From NCBI RefSeq assembly GCF_019900845.1, contig NZ_CP074570.1, forward strand, positions 1,550,001 to 1,614,000: a stretch of 64,000 nt of DNA, in the 5' to 3' direction. The DNA is from Paraneptunicella aestuarii (GTDB taxonomy: Bacteria; Pseudomonadota; Gammaproteobacteria; Enterobacterales; Alteromonadaceae). Within the stretch, counting starts at the first letter, position 1. Every line of letters starts with the position of its first letter. The translations under genes and the position numbers were made by a program. Below, in pieces: positions 29,977 to 37,931 of this stretch. The notes below the pieces were generated by a model that saw only the letters and a list, made by a program, of their open reading frames with translations, did no database searches and was not told the origin of the DNA.

Positions 29977-30117
29977 TTGTTTAATTGTTGCGTTACTGAA
30001 CCCACTTTAAATTATCTATCCAATCTCTAATGATTGGGTTAAGAGTGTTTGCTTTGACTCCACATAGCTGATGTACATGATATACTTGAGAACATGCTTG
30101 GTGAGCAAGGGGACTGT

Positions 30118-30585
30118 ATGAGTATTTCAATAACTAAGGTTTTGAATTGTAAAAATGCCGAAGAGCTAAAGTTGCTAGGTTCATATTTGAAACTGAAACG
30201 AACCATTGAAAGCGAACTGGGTTTTAAGCTTCGAGTTAAAGGTTTTAGGGAGCTTTTTGATCGTATTCACGCCCTTAAGGGAATTGTTTCTAAAAAGAAA
30301 GATGAGCTTGAAAATATGGCTGACATTTTGCCTTTTATTGAGGCAAAACCTCAAGCTATTAGAGCTATCGGATTCAAACTTGAAGCAAGGACACCACATG
30401 AACTAAAGCGTATGCTTAAGTCATTAATATCACTATTTTCAAATACAAGCTTCAGCGCATATGAGCGTTATGAGCAAACAAAATTCAATAATTTCATACA
30501 TAGTTCCAGACTCGAGGGGATACAGATCTCTGCACAATCATCAGAGCAATCTTTGGAGAGTGTTTTAGCTAAGTATAGAGTTTAG
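30118..30585 (+). CDS. Fic antitoxin (YhfG/VbhA-like) with long N-terminal extension
   Basis: A 155-residue protein immediately before fic. Its last ~45 residues match the YhfG-type antitoxin: FNNFIHSSRLEGIQ carries the inhibitory motif (S/T)xxxE(G/N) as S-SRL-E-G, whose Glu would block the Fic ATP site. YhfG and VbhA are usually only ~55-65 residues; here ~110 residues of helical, Lys/Leu-rich sequence with no recognised family come first. ATG 30118 follows AGGGGA, so the frame start at 30094 is rejected. One nucleotide separates its stop from the fic ATG, indicating translational coupling. Confidence 0.75.
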   Translation: MSISITKVLNCKNAEELKLLGSYLKLKRTIESELGFKLRVKGFRELFDRIHALKGIVSKKKDELENMADILPFIEAKPQAIRAIGFKLEARTPHELKRMLKSLISLFSNTSFSAYERYEQTKFNNFIHSSRLEGIQISAQSSEQSLESVLAKYRV

Positions 30586-30586
30586 T

Positions 30587-31186
30587 ATGGATAAGTATGA
30601 TGCCTCCAATGACCATTACTGTTACAAAGGCAGTTCAACGTTAGTTAATTTACTAAATATTGAAGATATGAAGACGTTAGAGGCTGCGGAGAGAGAAATT
30701 ACAGCCATAACAGTAAAGAGAGTTACTTTTTCAAAACCTCCTTACAGTCTGGATTATATGAAAAAACTGCACAGAGAGCTTTTTTCAGATTTATACAGTT
30801 GGGCAGGTCAAATTCGTACCGTAGATATTGCGAAAGGGGGGACTCGCTTTTGTAATTGCTCACGAATTGAAGCTGAATCTAAAAGAAGATTTGACAGTCT
30901 AAATAGAGAAGATTGGTTAAATGGACTTGAACGAGAACTGTTCTGTGAAAGATTAGCTGAACACTATTGTGAGCTCAATATGATTCACCCTTTTAGGGAA
31001 GGTAATGGAAGAGTTCAGAGACTGCTGTTTGAACATTTGGCTCTTGCTGCTGGCTATGAGTTAAATTGGGAGAATGTAGGTAAGCACGAATGGGTTCAAG
31101 CCAATATTGATGGGGTTCAAGTAAATTATGAGCGAATGAATAATATATTTTTAAATGTAGTTCAGCCGATAAATAGTGGCTTCTAA
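30587..31186 (+). CDS. fic: Fic-domain AMP-transferase toxin
   Basis: Fic protein of 199 residues. The active-site motif HPFREGNGRVQR is intact at 134-145, with His134 as catalytic base and the anion-binding GNGR, so adenylylation (AMP transfer from ATP to a protein hydroxyl) is expected. The flap region RTVDIAKGGTRFCNCSRIEA precedes it. The C-terminal part (FEHLALAAGYELNW) resembles E. coli Fic. With the upstream antitoxin it forms a class I Fic module, in which inhibition comes from a separate protein. Convergent with cydC, 18 nt apart. Confidence 0.92.
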   Translation: MDKYDASNDHYCYKGSSTLVNLLNIEDMKTLEAAEREITAITVKRVTFSKPPYSLDYMKKLHRELFSDLYSWAGQIRTVDIAKGGTRFCNCSRIEAESKRRFDSLNREDWLNGLERELFCERLAEHYCELNMIHPFREGNGRVQRLLFEHLALAAGYELNWENVGKHEWVQANIDGVQVNYERMNNIFLNVVQPINSGF

Positions 31187-31204
31187 ACAAAGCTCTCAAA
31201 TTCT

Positions 31205-32710
31205 TCACCCCAACTCAACAACCTTAACCACCTTCAAAGTCGCTGGCTGAATATGGCTGGCGATGATAATCAGTCGGTTTTGTGCCAGTTGATTGATTTG
31301 TGCTGCGATGGCTTCTTGTTGGTCGGTGTGCAGGCTTTCAAAGGGTTCGTCCAGCAGTAGCATTTCATGGTCGCAGAGCATGGCTCTTGCTAGAGCCAGG
31401 CGTTTTAATTCGCCGCCTGATAAGCGTCTTCCGCCTGCGCCTATCCATTCATTTAAGTTCGAGAATGATCCCAACCCTACTTTATTGAGGGCGTCTTTTA
31501 ATGCTTCGTCTGTGGCGCCTGGATTTCCCAATCGTAAATTGCTGGCGAGTGTGGCGCTTAGGGCGTTGGGATTCTGTTCGACATAACACCATTGTTGAAT
31601 ACGACCTTGTGGTAGTGAAATGTCATTGCGTTTTCGTTCGCCTAAATGGGGCAGTAACCCGCAGCAGGCTTTTAATAGAGTGCTTTTTCCAACGCCTGAG
31701 CTACCTTTGATTAGGACGATGTCGTGCTGATTAGCTTGTAGGTCGATGGCTGGTGTTGCTGGAATATCGGCTTTAAATTGGCTTAATGAGATTGATGTTA
31801 AAGGTTTTGCGTTCAGCTCTATGGCTGGAGCCACAGTTTGCACAGGAATGTTGTCAAAATGCTGTTTGGCGTTGAGGTAGTCGGTGAGTGCCGATTGTGA
31901 TGATAATCCGGGTGTGAGCCAGTCTCGGGCTGAAAATAACAGCATGATGCCGATTAGCAGCAAAGGTGAGCCTAAATCATCACTTGTTACTGATTCATTT
32001 GCGTATTGCCACAAGGCGAGAAACAGTGCGGCATAGCTATAAAGCTGAATTAACCACATGGCGTGGTTGCTGATATCGTCGATTTTAGTGCGAATTTGCC
32101 ATATCGCATCGGCTTGTGGGTGATTGAGCTCTGGCATTTGATGCCAAATCGCCGAGCTAGCCAAAAACGCAGATGACTCGCGGCGGAACTCGGTCAACTG
32201 CTGAAACAGCTCTTTGCTTAGCGACAATCCCTTTAAACACAGCCATGAAATAATGAGCAAGTAGGCGACGATTGCGCCAAGCATGTAGAGCGACCAAGTG
32301 GGCAGTAACCACATAATGATAACTTGGCTGATAGTCAGCAGTATTAGCGTACTGGCATTGTGATTTATCCAGCCGATCCAGATATTGGCAATGGCTTCAC
32401 TATGGTGAGCCAGCGCTTCTGTGGCGAAGGATTTATCGCTAATCAGATTGTGTTTGAGTTTGGCAAAAAGCTTAATACGTAACTGCTTAATGCTGTCGAG
32501 CAGGGCTTGATGCCCCAGCCACATTTGTCCATAACCGGATGCGATACGAATAAATGCCATTGCGCGAATGATCACGGCGGGTAGCATGTAATTGAAGTTA
32601 ACGCCTGCTATGGCACAGGCGGCGATAAACCAGGAAGAAACGATGAGTAGCGTAAGCCCTGAGCTGGCGTGAAGGATTGCGAGAATGAGCGTCAGGGCTT
32701 GTTTTAGCAT
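31205..32710 (-). CDS. cydC: CydC subunit of the cytochrome bd assembly ABC exporter
   Basis: ABC half-transporter of 501 residues; with CydD it supports haem insertion into cytochrome bd by exporting thiols. Five to six membrane segments, then Walker A GSSGVGKS, signature LSGGELKR and Walker B MLLLDEP. It is shorter than the ~570 residues of E. coli CydC, lacking ~15 residues at the start (no basic lead before the first helix) and the tail after ASHIQPATLK. The ATG at 32710 abuts a mobile repeat: the repeat's end supplies TAGG five bases upstream, a likely new ribosome-binding site. Before the insertion the ATG directly followed the cydD stop. Confidence 0.93.
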   Translation of the reverse strand: MLKQALTLILAILHASSGLTLLIVSSWFIAACAIAGVNFNYMLPAVIIRAMAFIRIASGYGQMWLGHQALLDSIKQLRIKLFAKLKHNLISDKSFATEALAHHSEAIANIWIGWINHNASTLILLTISQVIIMWLLPTWSLYMLGAIVAYLLIISWLCLKGLSLSKELFQQLTEFRRESSAFLASSAIWHQMPELNHPQADAIWQIRTKIDDISNHAMWLIQLYSYAALFLALWQYANESVTSDDLGSPLLLIGIMLLFSARDWLTPGLSSQSALTDYLNAKQHFDNIPVQTVAPAIELNAKPLTSISLSQFKADIPATPAIDLQANQHDIVLIKGSSGVGKSTLLKACCGLLPHLGERKRNDISLPQGRIQQWCYVEQNPNALSATLASNLRLGNPGATDEALKDALNKVGLGSFSNLNEWIGAGGRRLSGGELKRLALARAMLCDHEMLLLDEPFESLHTDQQEAIAAQINQLAQNRLIIIASHIQPATLKVVKVVELG

Positions 32711-32712
32711 TT

Positions 32713-32944
32713 AACCTAAGCTACGCATAAGAAAACGTTTTGAGATGGCTATTTTCAGCGACTTCTTCGTTAAATTTACTTGCAATAGGTTGGCTATTGC
32801 TGCGTAAATCTGCCTCGAATTCGCAGAAAAGTAGCTCATCACAAAATACTTTAGGGTCATATAATAGATGTTTAACTTGTAATTCATTGAAATATAAGTG
32901 TTTATTTTTCAATCTTGAGCGTTTTCTTATACGTAGCTCAGGTT
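32713..32944 (-). mobile_element. MITE-like inverted-repeat element, copy 1
   Basis: A 232-bp unit bounded by ~25-bp imperfect inverted repeats (32713-32737 and 32920-32944, three mismatches; AACCTAAGCT.. and ..AGCTCAGGTT). ATTT flanks it directly on both sides (32709-32712, 32945-32948). It is clearly homologous to 54005-54237 in the opposite orientation. On the minus strand both copies share a short frame reading EFEA-LR-NS--IASK-NEEVAEN--LKT-SYA, perhaps the remnant of a transposase end. No complete transposase is present, so it would be non-autonomous. It separates cydD from cydC. Confidence 0.85.
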
Positions 32945-32946
32945 AT

Positions 32947-34587
32947 TTATCTTCTGTCTTTGTTTTCCGTATTTACTTCGTTCAAGAGCCCATCACTCAT
33001 ATGCCAACTACGATTAAACCAGGCTGAGTTTAGCGGTTTATGGGATGCCCAGATCACCGTTTTATCCTTAAAGTTATCCCTTAGCAACTGACTAATGCGC
33101 TGATGTTGCTCATTGGTCAAATGGGCTGTCGGCTCATCTAGAAGGATAATATCTGCATCACATAATAGCATTCTTGCAATCGCAATGCGCTGTTGTTGTC
33201 CTCCTGATAGGACGGGGGCTTCACCCATCGGAGTGTCCAAGCCTTGAGGTAACGACTGAGCCCATTCTTTTAGTTCAACGAAAGCTAACAATTCCCATAA
33301 TCTGGAATCGCTAATTCGACGCCCAAGCGTCAGGTTCTCACGCAAGCTACAAGGCTTTAATATGGCATGCTGGGTCAGCATGGCAATATTGGCATTGAGC
33401 ACATGGCTGGCAGGGCGCTGTGCCATTAACGCTTCCAGGAACACGGTTTTACCTGAACCTGAAGCACCTTCCAGTTGTACCCAATCGCCAGCGCTGAGTT
33501 GCAGTTCATCGGCTGTTACAACAGGCGATTCAACTTTCACATTACGCCAATGAATGCCACTGAACTGATTAGGTCTTTGAATGGGGTATTCGACCTCGTA
33601 AATGGGCATTAAATGTTGAGCAGCAGCAACAGCGTGAGCCTTCTGGTGATACTGTTTTCCCAGTCGTTTTAATTCAGCGAAGATTTGTGGTGACACGAGC
33701 AACAGGAACAAACCCTGATGTAACGCTAAATGCGCACCAAGTTGCACTTCGCCTAGTAGATTAAAGCCAACAAACACTGCAACCAGTGCTACTGCCAAGG
33801 TTGAGAAAAAATCTAAAACCGAGCTGGAAAGAAATGCCACAGACACCACTTTCATGGTACGTTCGTTCAATTGCTCGCTCGCTTGTTCAAGGGTTTTCTG
33901 CTGTGACTTATGGGCGTTGAAGACTTCCAGTAAGGTTAATGCCTTCAACCTGTCTACAAAGGTGCTGCCCAGTTTTTCCAGCGCGGAAAAATGCTGACGA
34001 TGCAAATTCGCTGCGCCTTTGCCCACGATATACATAAATAACGGCACGACAGGAATGGCAATAATCAAGGCTACTGCTATCACCCAGTTCACCGGCCACA
34101 TAATGGCAACGGCGATAAAAGGAGTGATGGTCGCCATCTTTTTCTGAATTCGGTATTTGGTGATGTAGTCGCCCACGGCAGGGATCTTGTCTAACCAAAG
34201 TTGTTGCCAGAAATAGTGGCTTTCGTTGCGTATCATGGCATGGCTGCCACGTTCCATTTGATGCTGTAATCTTGCTTGCAGCGTTGAGCATATTCGACCA
34301 TGGGTCTGATTGATTAGATTGTCTTTAATTTTGTGTAATAACAAAATAAACACAAAGGCTAATCCGAGCAGGCGCACGTCTTCCATCTTCGGGGATTGAG
34401 ATTGCACGATCATCGTATCGGCAATATTCGCTAACCACCAAAACGCGCCAACTTGCAAAGCAAAGATAGCCAGTGACACTATCATTACTGTTTGTAGTGG
34501 AGCGTGAAATACGGCGCCTTGTTGTTTAAGCCAACCTATTAGCTGGCGTTCTTCATCACGATGAATAATATGTTCGTTACTGCTCAT
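32947..34587 (-). CDS. cydD: CydD subunit of the cytochrome bd assembly ABC exporter
   Basis: ABC half-transporter of 546 residues, partner of CydC. The membrane domain covers roughly 1-320, and the nucleotide-binding domain has Walker A GASGSGKT, signature LSGGQQQR, Walker B IILLDEP and the H-loop WASHK. ATG 34587 or GTG 34590 may start it; AGAGG lies rather far upstream (13-16 nt). Its stop codon overlaps the ATTT duplication at the edge of the mobile repeat. Follows cydX by ~25 nt. Confidence 0.95.
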   Translation of the reverse strand: MSSNEHIIHRDEERQLIGWLKQQGAVFHAPLQTVMIVSLAIFALQVGAFWWLANIADTMIVQSQSPKMEDVRLLGLAFVFILLLHKIKDNLINQTHGRICSTLQARLQHQMERGSHAMIRNESHYFWQQLWLDKIPAVGDYITKYRIQKKMATITPFIAVAIMWPVNWVIAVALIIAIPVVPLFMYIVGKGAANLHRQHFSALEKLGSTFVDRLKALTLLEVFNAHKSQQKTLEQASEQLNERTMKVVSVAFLSSSVLDFFSTLAVALVAVFVGFNLLGEVQLGAHLALHQGLFLLLVSPQIFAELKRLGKQYHQKAHAVAAAQHLMPIYEVEYPIQRPNQFSGIHWRNVKVESPVVTADELQLSAGDWVQLEGASGSGKTVFLEALMAQRPASHVLNANIAMLTQHAILKPCSLRENLTLGRRISDSRLWELLAFVELKEWAQSLPQGLDTPMGEAPVLSGGQQQRIAIARMLLCDADIILLDEPTAHLTNEQHQRISQLLRDNFKDKTVIWASHKPLNSAWFNRSWHMSDGLLNEVNTENKDRR

Positions 34588-34613
34588 CACGTTTAGTTAA
34601 CTACCTCTAAAAA

Positions 34614-34718
34614 CTAATCGTTTCTGTCCATATCTTCGTTTGATTCCAACCACATGGCATTGATAATGCCGAAGGCACATGCCAATAAAACGCCTAAAAT
34701 CCAGGTGAAATACCACAT
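34614..34718 (-). CDS. cydX: Cytochrome bd small subunit CydX
   Basis: A 34-residue protein, MWYFTWILGVLLACAFG.. then INAMWLESNEDMDRND, with one membrane helix. It matches CydX (YbgT), which stabilises the haems of cytochrome bd. AGGAGG precedes the ATG at good spacing. It lies 55 nt after cydB and just before cydD, so the order is cydA-cydB-cydX-cydD-cydC. Confidence 0.95.
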   Translation of the reverse strand: MWYFTWILGVLLACAFGIINAMWLESNEDMDRND

Positions 34719-34773
34719 AATGTTCTCCTCCTAATACTTAAATACACACTCAAATAAGGGCTTAAAACAGCAC

Positions 34774-35910
34774 TTAGTAAATGGCATGACTTTGGTCAAG
34801 TTGTTCTTGTTTGATGCGTCCACGCATAACCCAAAAACTGTAAGCTGTGTAGCTCAACACAATGGGCACGAAGAAGCAGGCAACAAAGAACATGACTTTT
34901 AATGTGAGATGACTGGATGTTGCATCCCACATGGTCAGACTTGCATTTAGCATCGTGGTGCTTGGCATTAGGAAGGGGAACATAGAGAACCCGGCAGTCA
35001 GTATTATACCTGCTAATGTCAGCGCACTACAGACAAAAGCGAGCCCACTTTGTCGTTTATGTGAAAAAAGTGAACACCCCAGGCCACCTAAAATTCCCAA
35101 TAAGGGCGCGGCCATCATCCAGGGGTAAATTTTATAGTTGTTCAACCATGCGCCGCTTTCCTGAACCACGGTTTTATTCAGTGGATTGGAAGTGGCTGTG
35201 GTATCAATAGTTGAAGTCACCACAAAGCCATCAATGCCAAACGCAATCCAAACGCCCGCAAGGCAGAACAGGATGACGGTTAGCAGCGATAATTTAACTG
35301 ACAACTTACGCGCTCTTTCTTGCAAGCCTTCTGCGGTTTTTAGTTGCAACCAGGTTGAACCGTGGTTTAGCAACATGGCAACAGAGACTAGCCCGACAAG
35401 GATCGCAAAAGGATTCAATAATCCGAAAAAGCTACCTGTGTAAGTGGGGTGGAGTTTGTTATCAAATTCAAAAGGCACACCTTGCAGCAAGTTACCAAAG
35501 GCAACGCCGAAGATGAGTGAAGGAACAAAACCGCCTGCGAATAATGCCCAGTCCCAGGCTTGACGCCATTGAGGGTTAGGTAATTTGCTTCGGTAGTCAA
35601 AACCGATCGGGCGCATCCATAATGCTATTAACGTTAACGCCAAAGCCAGATAGAAACCTGAAAACGCCGTGGCATAAATGATAGGCCAAGCCGCAAATAT
35701 AGCGCCTCCAGCAGTAATAAACCAAACCTGATTACCATCCCAGTGAGGGCCAATGGTGTTGATCATGATGCGTCTTTCGTTGTCGGTTTTACCCAGCAAG
35801 GTGAGCAGGGCACCGACACCTAAGTCGAAGCCGTCGGTAATGGCAAAGCCAATAAGAAGAACGCCGACCAGTACCCACCAAATGATTCTGAGTGATTCAT
35901 AATCGATCAT
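34774..35910 (-). CDS. cydB: Cytochrome bd ubiquinol oxidase subunit II
   Basis: Membrane subunit of 378 residues with about eight to nine helices. Family segments: IWWVLVGVLLIGFAITDGFDLGVG, GPHWDGNQVWFITAGGAIFAAWP and the C-terminal MFFVACFFVPIVLSYTAYSFWVMRG. Forms the oxidase with CydA and CydX for microaerobic respiration. Overlaps the end of cydA by 4 nt (ATGA). Confidence 0.97.
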   Translation of the reverse strand: MIDYESLRIIWWVLVGVLLIGFAITDGFDLGVGALLTLLGKTDNERRIMINTIGPHWDGNQVWFITAGGAIFAAWPIIYATAFSGFYLALALTLIALWMRPIGFDYRSKLPNPQWRQAWDWALFAGGFVPSLIFGVAFGNLLQGVPFEFDNKLHPTYTGSFFGLLNPFAILVGLVSVAMLLNHGSTWLQLKTAEGLQERARKLSVKLSLLTVILFCLAGVWIAFGIDGFVVTSTIDTTATSNPLNKTVVQESGAWLNNYKIYPWMMAAPLLGILGGLGCSLFSHKRQSGLAFVCSALTLAGIILTAGFSMFPFLMPSTTMLNASLTMWDATSSHLTLKVMFFVACFFVPIVLSYTAYSFWVMRGRIKQEQLDQSHAIY

Positions 35911-37493
35911 GATTGAAACCCTCCAAGTTGTTCGTTTTCTAGCTTTTCGCGCTCTTTTTCTTCCAGTTTATCTTTGTGATATTCACTTGGGCCTTTCTTG
36001 GCAAATTTCTTCATCAGGTAAAAACCGACAATGAACATCACTAAATAAAACGAGGAATATAGAACCAGCGTTGTGACGACTTCTGCAACGCTAAGGTTCG
36101 AAACAGACGCATGTACTGGCAGAATTTCTGCGATAGACCAAGGTTGGCGTCCAAATTCAGCCACAAACCAACCTGCTTCTGATGCAATCCAGGGAAGGGG
36201 TAAGCTGAATAGAGAAGCTTTTAGTAACCAGCGCGGTTTTGTGATCTCATGCTTGGCGCTATACCAGAACGCAAGGGCAAACAGCGCTAACATGGCGAAA
36301 CCTGAGCCAACCATCAAGCGAAATGCCCAAAATAACGGTGCGACCGGAGGAATACTGTAATCTACTGCTTTTTCCAAGGCTTCAGCGCTAGGCTGAGTAA
36401 TGTCGTCGGTAAATGGTTGTAGCAGCATGGCGTAACCAAGGTGCTCTTTATGAGCTTCAAACTCTTCCACTTGTGCTTCTGACGCAGTGCCATTACGCAC
36501 CTCATCCAGCAAACGGTAAGCTTTGACACCGCTCAAGATGCGATCCCCGTGGATGGCTTTCAAATCTTTGATGCCCATGACTTCTTCATCAATGGAACGA
36601 GTGGCGATTAAGCCCATAACCCAGGGAATTTGAATGGCGTATCGTGTTTCTTCATTTTCGTCATCGGGTATACCGACAATAGTGAAAGGGGCAGGAGCTT
36701 CGTGAGTTTCATAGGAGGCTTCGATAGCCGCCAGTTTGACTTTCTGCACTTCGCCAAGCTCATAACCACTCTCGTCGCCCAGAACGATAACGGATAACAC
36801 CGATGCTAGCCCAAAGCTGGCTGCAATAGCGAAAGAGCGACGAGCAAAGGCGATGTCTTTTTTCTTAAGCAGGTAATAGCTGGAAATGGCGAGAACAAAG
36901 ATGGCTCCAGTAACGTAGCCTGCCGCGGCAGTATGAACAAATTTAACCTGCGCTACCGGGTTGAATATCACATCGGCGAAGCTGGTCATTTCCATTCTCA
37001 TGGATTCGATGTTGAACTCGGCTCCTACAGGATGTTGCATCCAGCCATTGGCTATCAGGATCCAAAGTGCTGAGAAGTTGGAACCAAAGGCCACAAGCCA
37101 AGTGGTGATAAGATGTTTCACCTTCGACATCTTGTCCCAGCCAAAGAAAAAGAGGCCGACGAAGGTCGATTCGAGGAAGAAAGCCATTAATCCTTCGATC
37201 GCTAAAGGTGCGCCAAAAATGTCACCCACGTAATGAGAATAATAAGACCAGTTCATGCCGAACTGAAATTCCATGGTTAAACCCGTTGCAACGCCCAGAG
37301 CGAAGTTGATGCCAAACAGCTTGCCCCAGAATTGGGTCATTTGTTTGTAAATTGCCTTGTTTGTCATTACGTAAACCGATTCCATTATGGCTAACAAAAA
37401 TGTCATTCCTAATGTGAGCGGCACAAAGATAAAGTGAAACATTGCTGTGAGGGCAAATTGCCAGCGAGAGAGTTCGATGAGAGTTTCGTTCAT
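35907..37493 (-). CDS. cydA: Cytochrome bd ubiquinol oxidase subunit I
   Basis: Haem-bearing subunit of 528 residues that oxidises quinol and reduces oxygen to water. The haem ligand His of FALTAMFHFIFVPLTLG is residue 20; the haem b558 ligands His (KFVHTAAAGYVTG) and Met (FRLMVGSGF) are present, as is GRQPW in the C-terminal half. The quinol-binding Q loop is of the long, E. coli-like type. Start ATG 37493 is preceded by GAGGAA; the frame continues 12 codons up without family similarity. Confidence 0.97.
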   Translation of the reverse strand: MNETLIELSRWQFALTAMFHFIFVPLTLGMTFLLAIMESVYVMTNKAIYKQMTQFWGKLFGINFALGVATGLTMEFQFGMNWSYYSHYVGDIFGAPLAIEGLMAFFLESTFVGLFFFGWDKMSKVKHLITTWLVAFGSNFSALWILIANGWMQHPVGAEFNIESMRMEMTSFADVIFNPVAQVKFVHTAAAGYVTGAIFVLAISSYYLLKKKDIAFARRSFAIAASFGLASVLSVIVLGDESGYELGEVQKVKLAAIEASYETHEAPAPFTIVGIPDDENEETRYAIQIPWVMGLIATRSIDEEVMGIKDLKAIHGDRILSGVKAYRLLDEVRNGTASEAQVEEFEAHKEHLGYAMLLQPFTDDITQPSAEALEKAVDYSIPPVAPLFWAFRLMVGSGFAMLALFALAFWYSAKHEITKPRWLLKASLFSLPLPWIASEAGWFVAEFGRQPWSIAEILPVHASVSNLSVAEVVTTLVLYSSFYLVMFIVGFYLMKKFAKKGPSEYHKDKLEEKEREKLENEQLGGFQS

Positions 37494-37931
37494 GTTAATT
37501 CCTCGGAGAATCGTCCTTAATCTACTCAAGTGTAGGGCAGACTCGGTATTCAGCGAACCGAAATTGTGCGCTTCAGATGCGTTGCTGAGGTAAGAGCATT
37601 ATGCATGCCAAGAGTTATTTTTTCTGGACGTTTGCTGATTTTATGTGCGATTGGAGGTAAATTTACCCGGGGTGTAATTAACTTGTTAAAAGGATGAAAT
37701 TGAAGTGTGTATGGAGTGTTTTAATAAAGAAAACGACTTGTCATAAGTGGCATCGCATTGTCATTTTTGACTTGTTTTTGTGTCATATATGGCATTGCGA
37801 ACGACATAAATGCTTACATCTTTCTCACTTTGAACAGTAAATCAACAAGCTCAAGACGTGAGTTTTAGACCATCAGATCAGTCTAACCAGGTTAACTATG
37901 TGGTTGATAAATGAGATCGGTACAGATGAGA
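37494..37931 (-). other. Upstream region of cydA
   Basis: 438 nt with no gene, between the large PilZ gene and cydA, both on the minus strand. It should carry the cyd operon promoter. No perfect FNR box (TTGAT-N4-ATCAA) was found. Two related 18-bp direct repeats are listed separately. Confidence 0.5.
37739..37798. repeat. Pair of 18-bp direct repeats upstream of cydA
   Basis: TGTCATAAGTGGCATCGC (37739-37756) and TGTCATATATGGCATTGC (37781-37798) differ at three positions and begin 42 bp apart, about four helical turns. A further TGTCAT is at 37759. They are candidate regulator sites for the cyd operon. Confidence 0.5.

Noticed and set aside
30054..30086. Promoter TTGACT / TATACT before the Fic module
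   Set aside because: Spacing of 21 bp is too long for a normal sigma-70 promoter.
32721..32912. 63-residue minus-strand open frame between cydD and cydC
   Set aside because: Lies wholly within the mobile repeat; at most a transposase remnant, with no ribosome-binding site.
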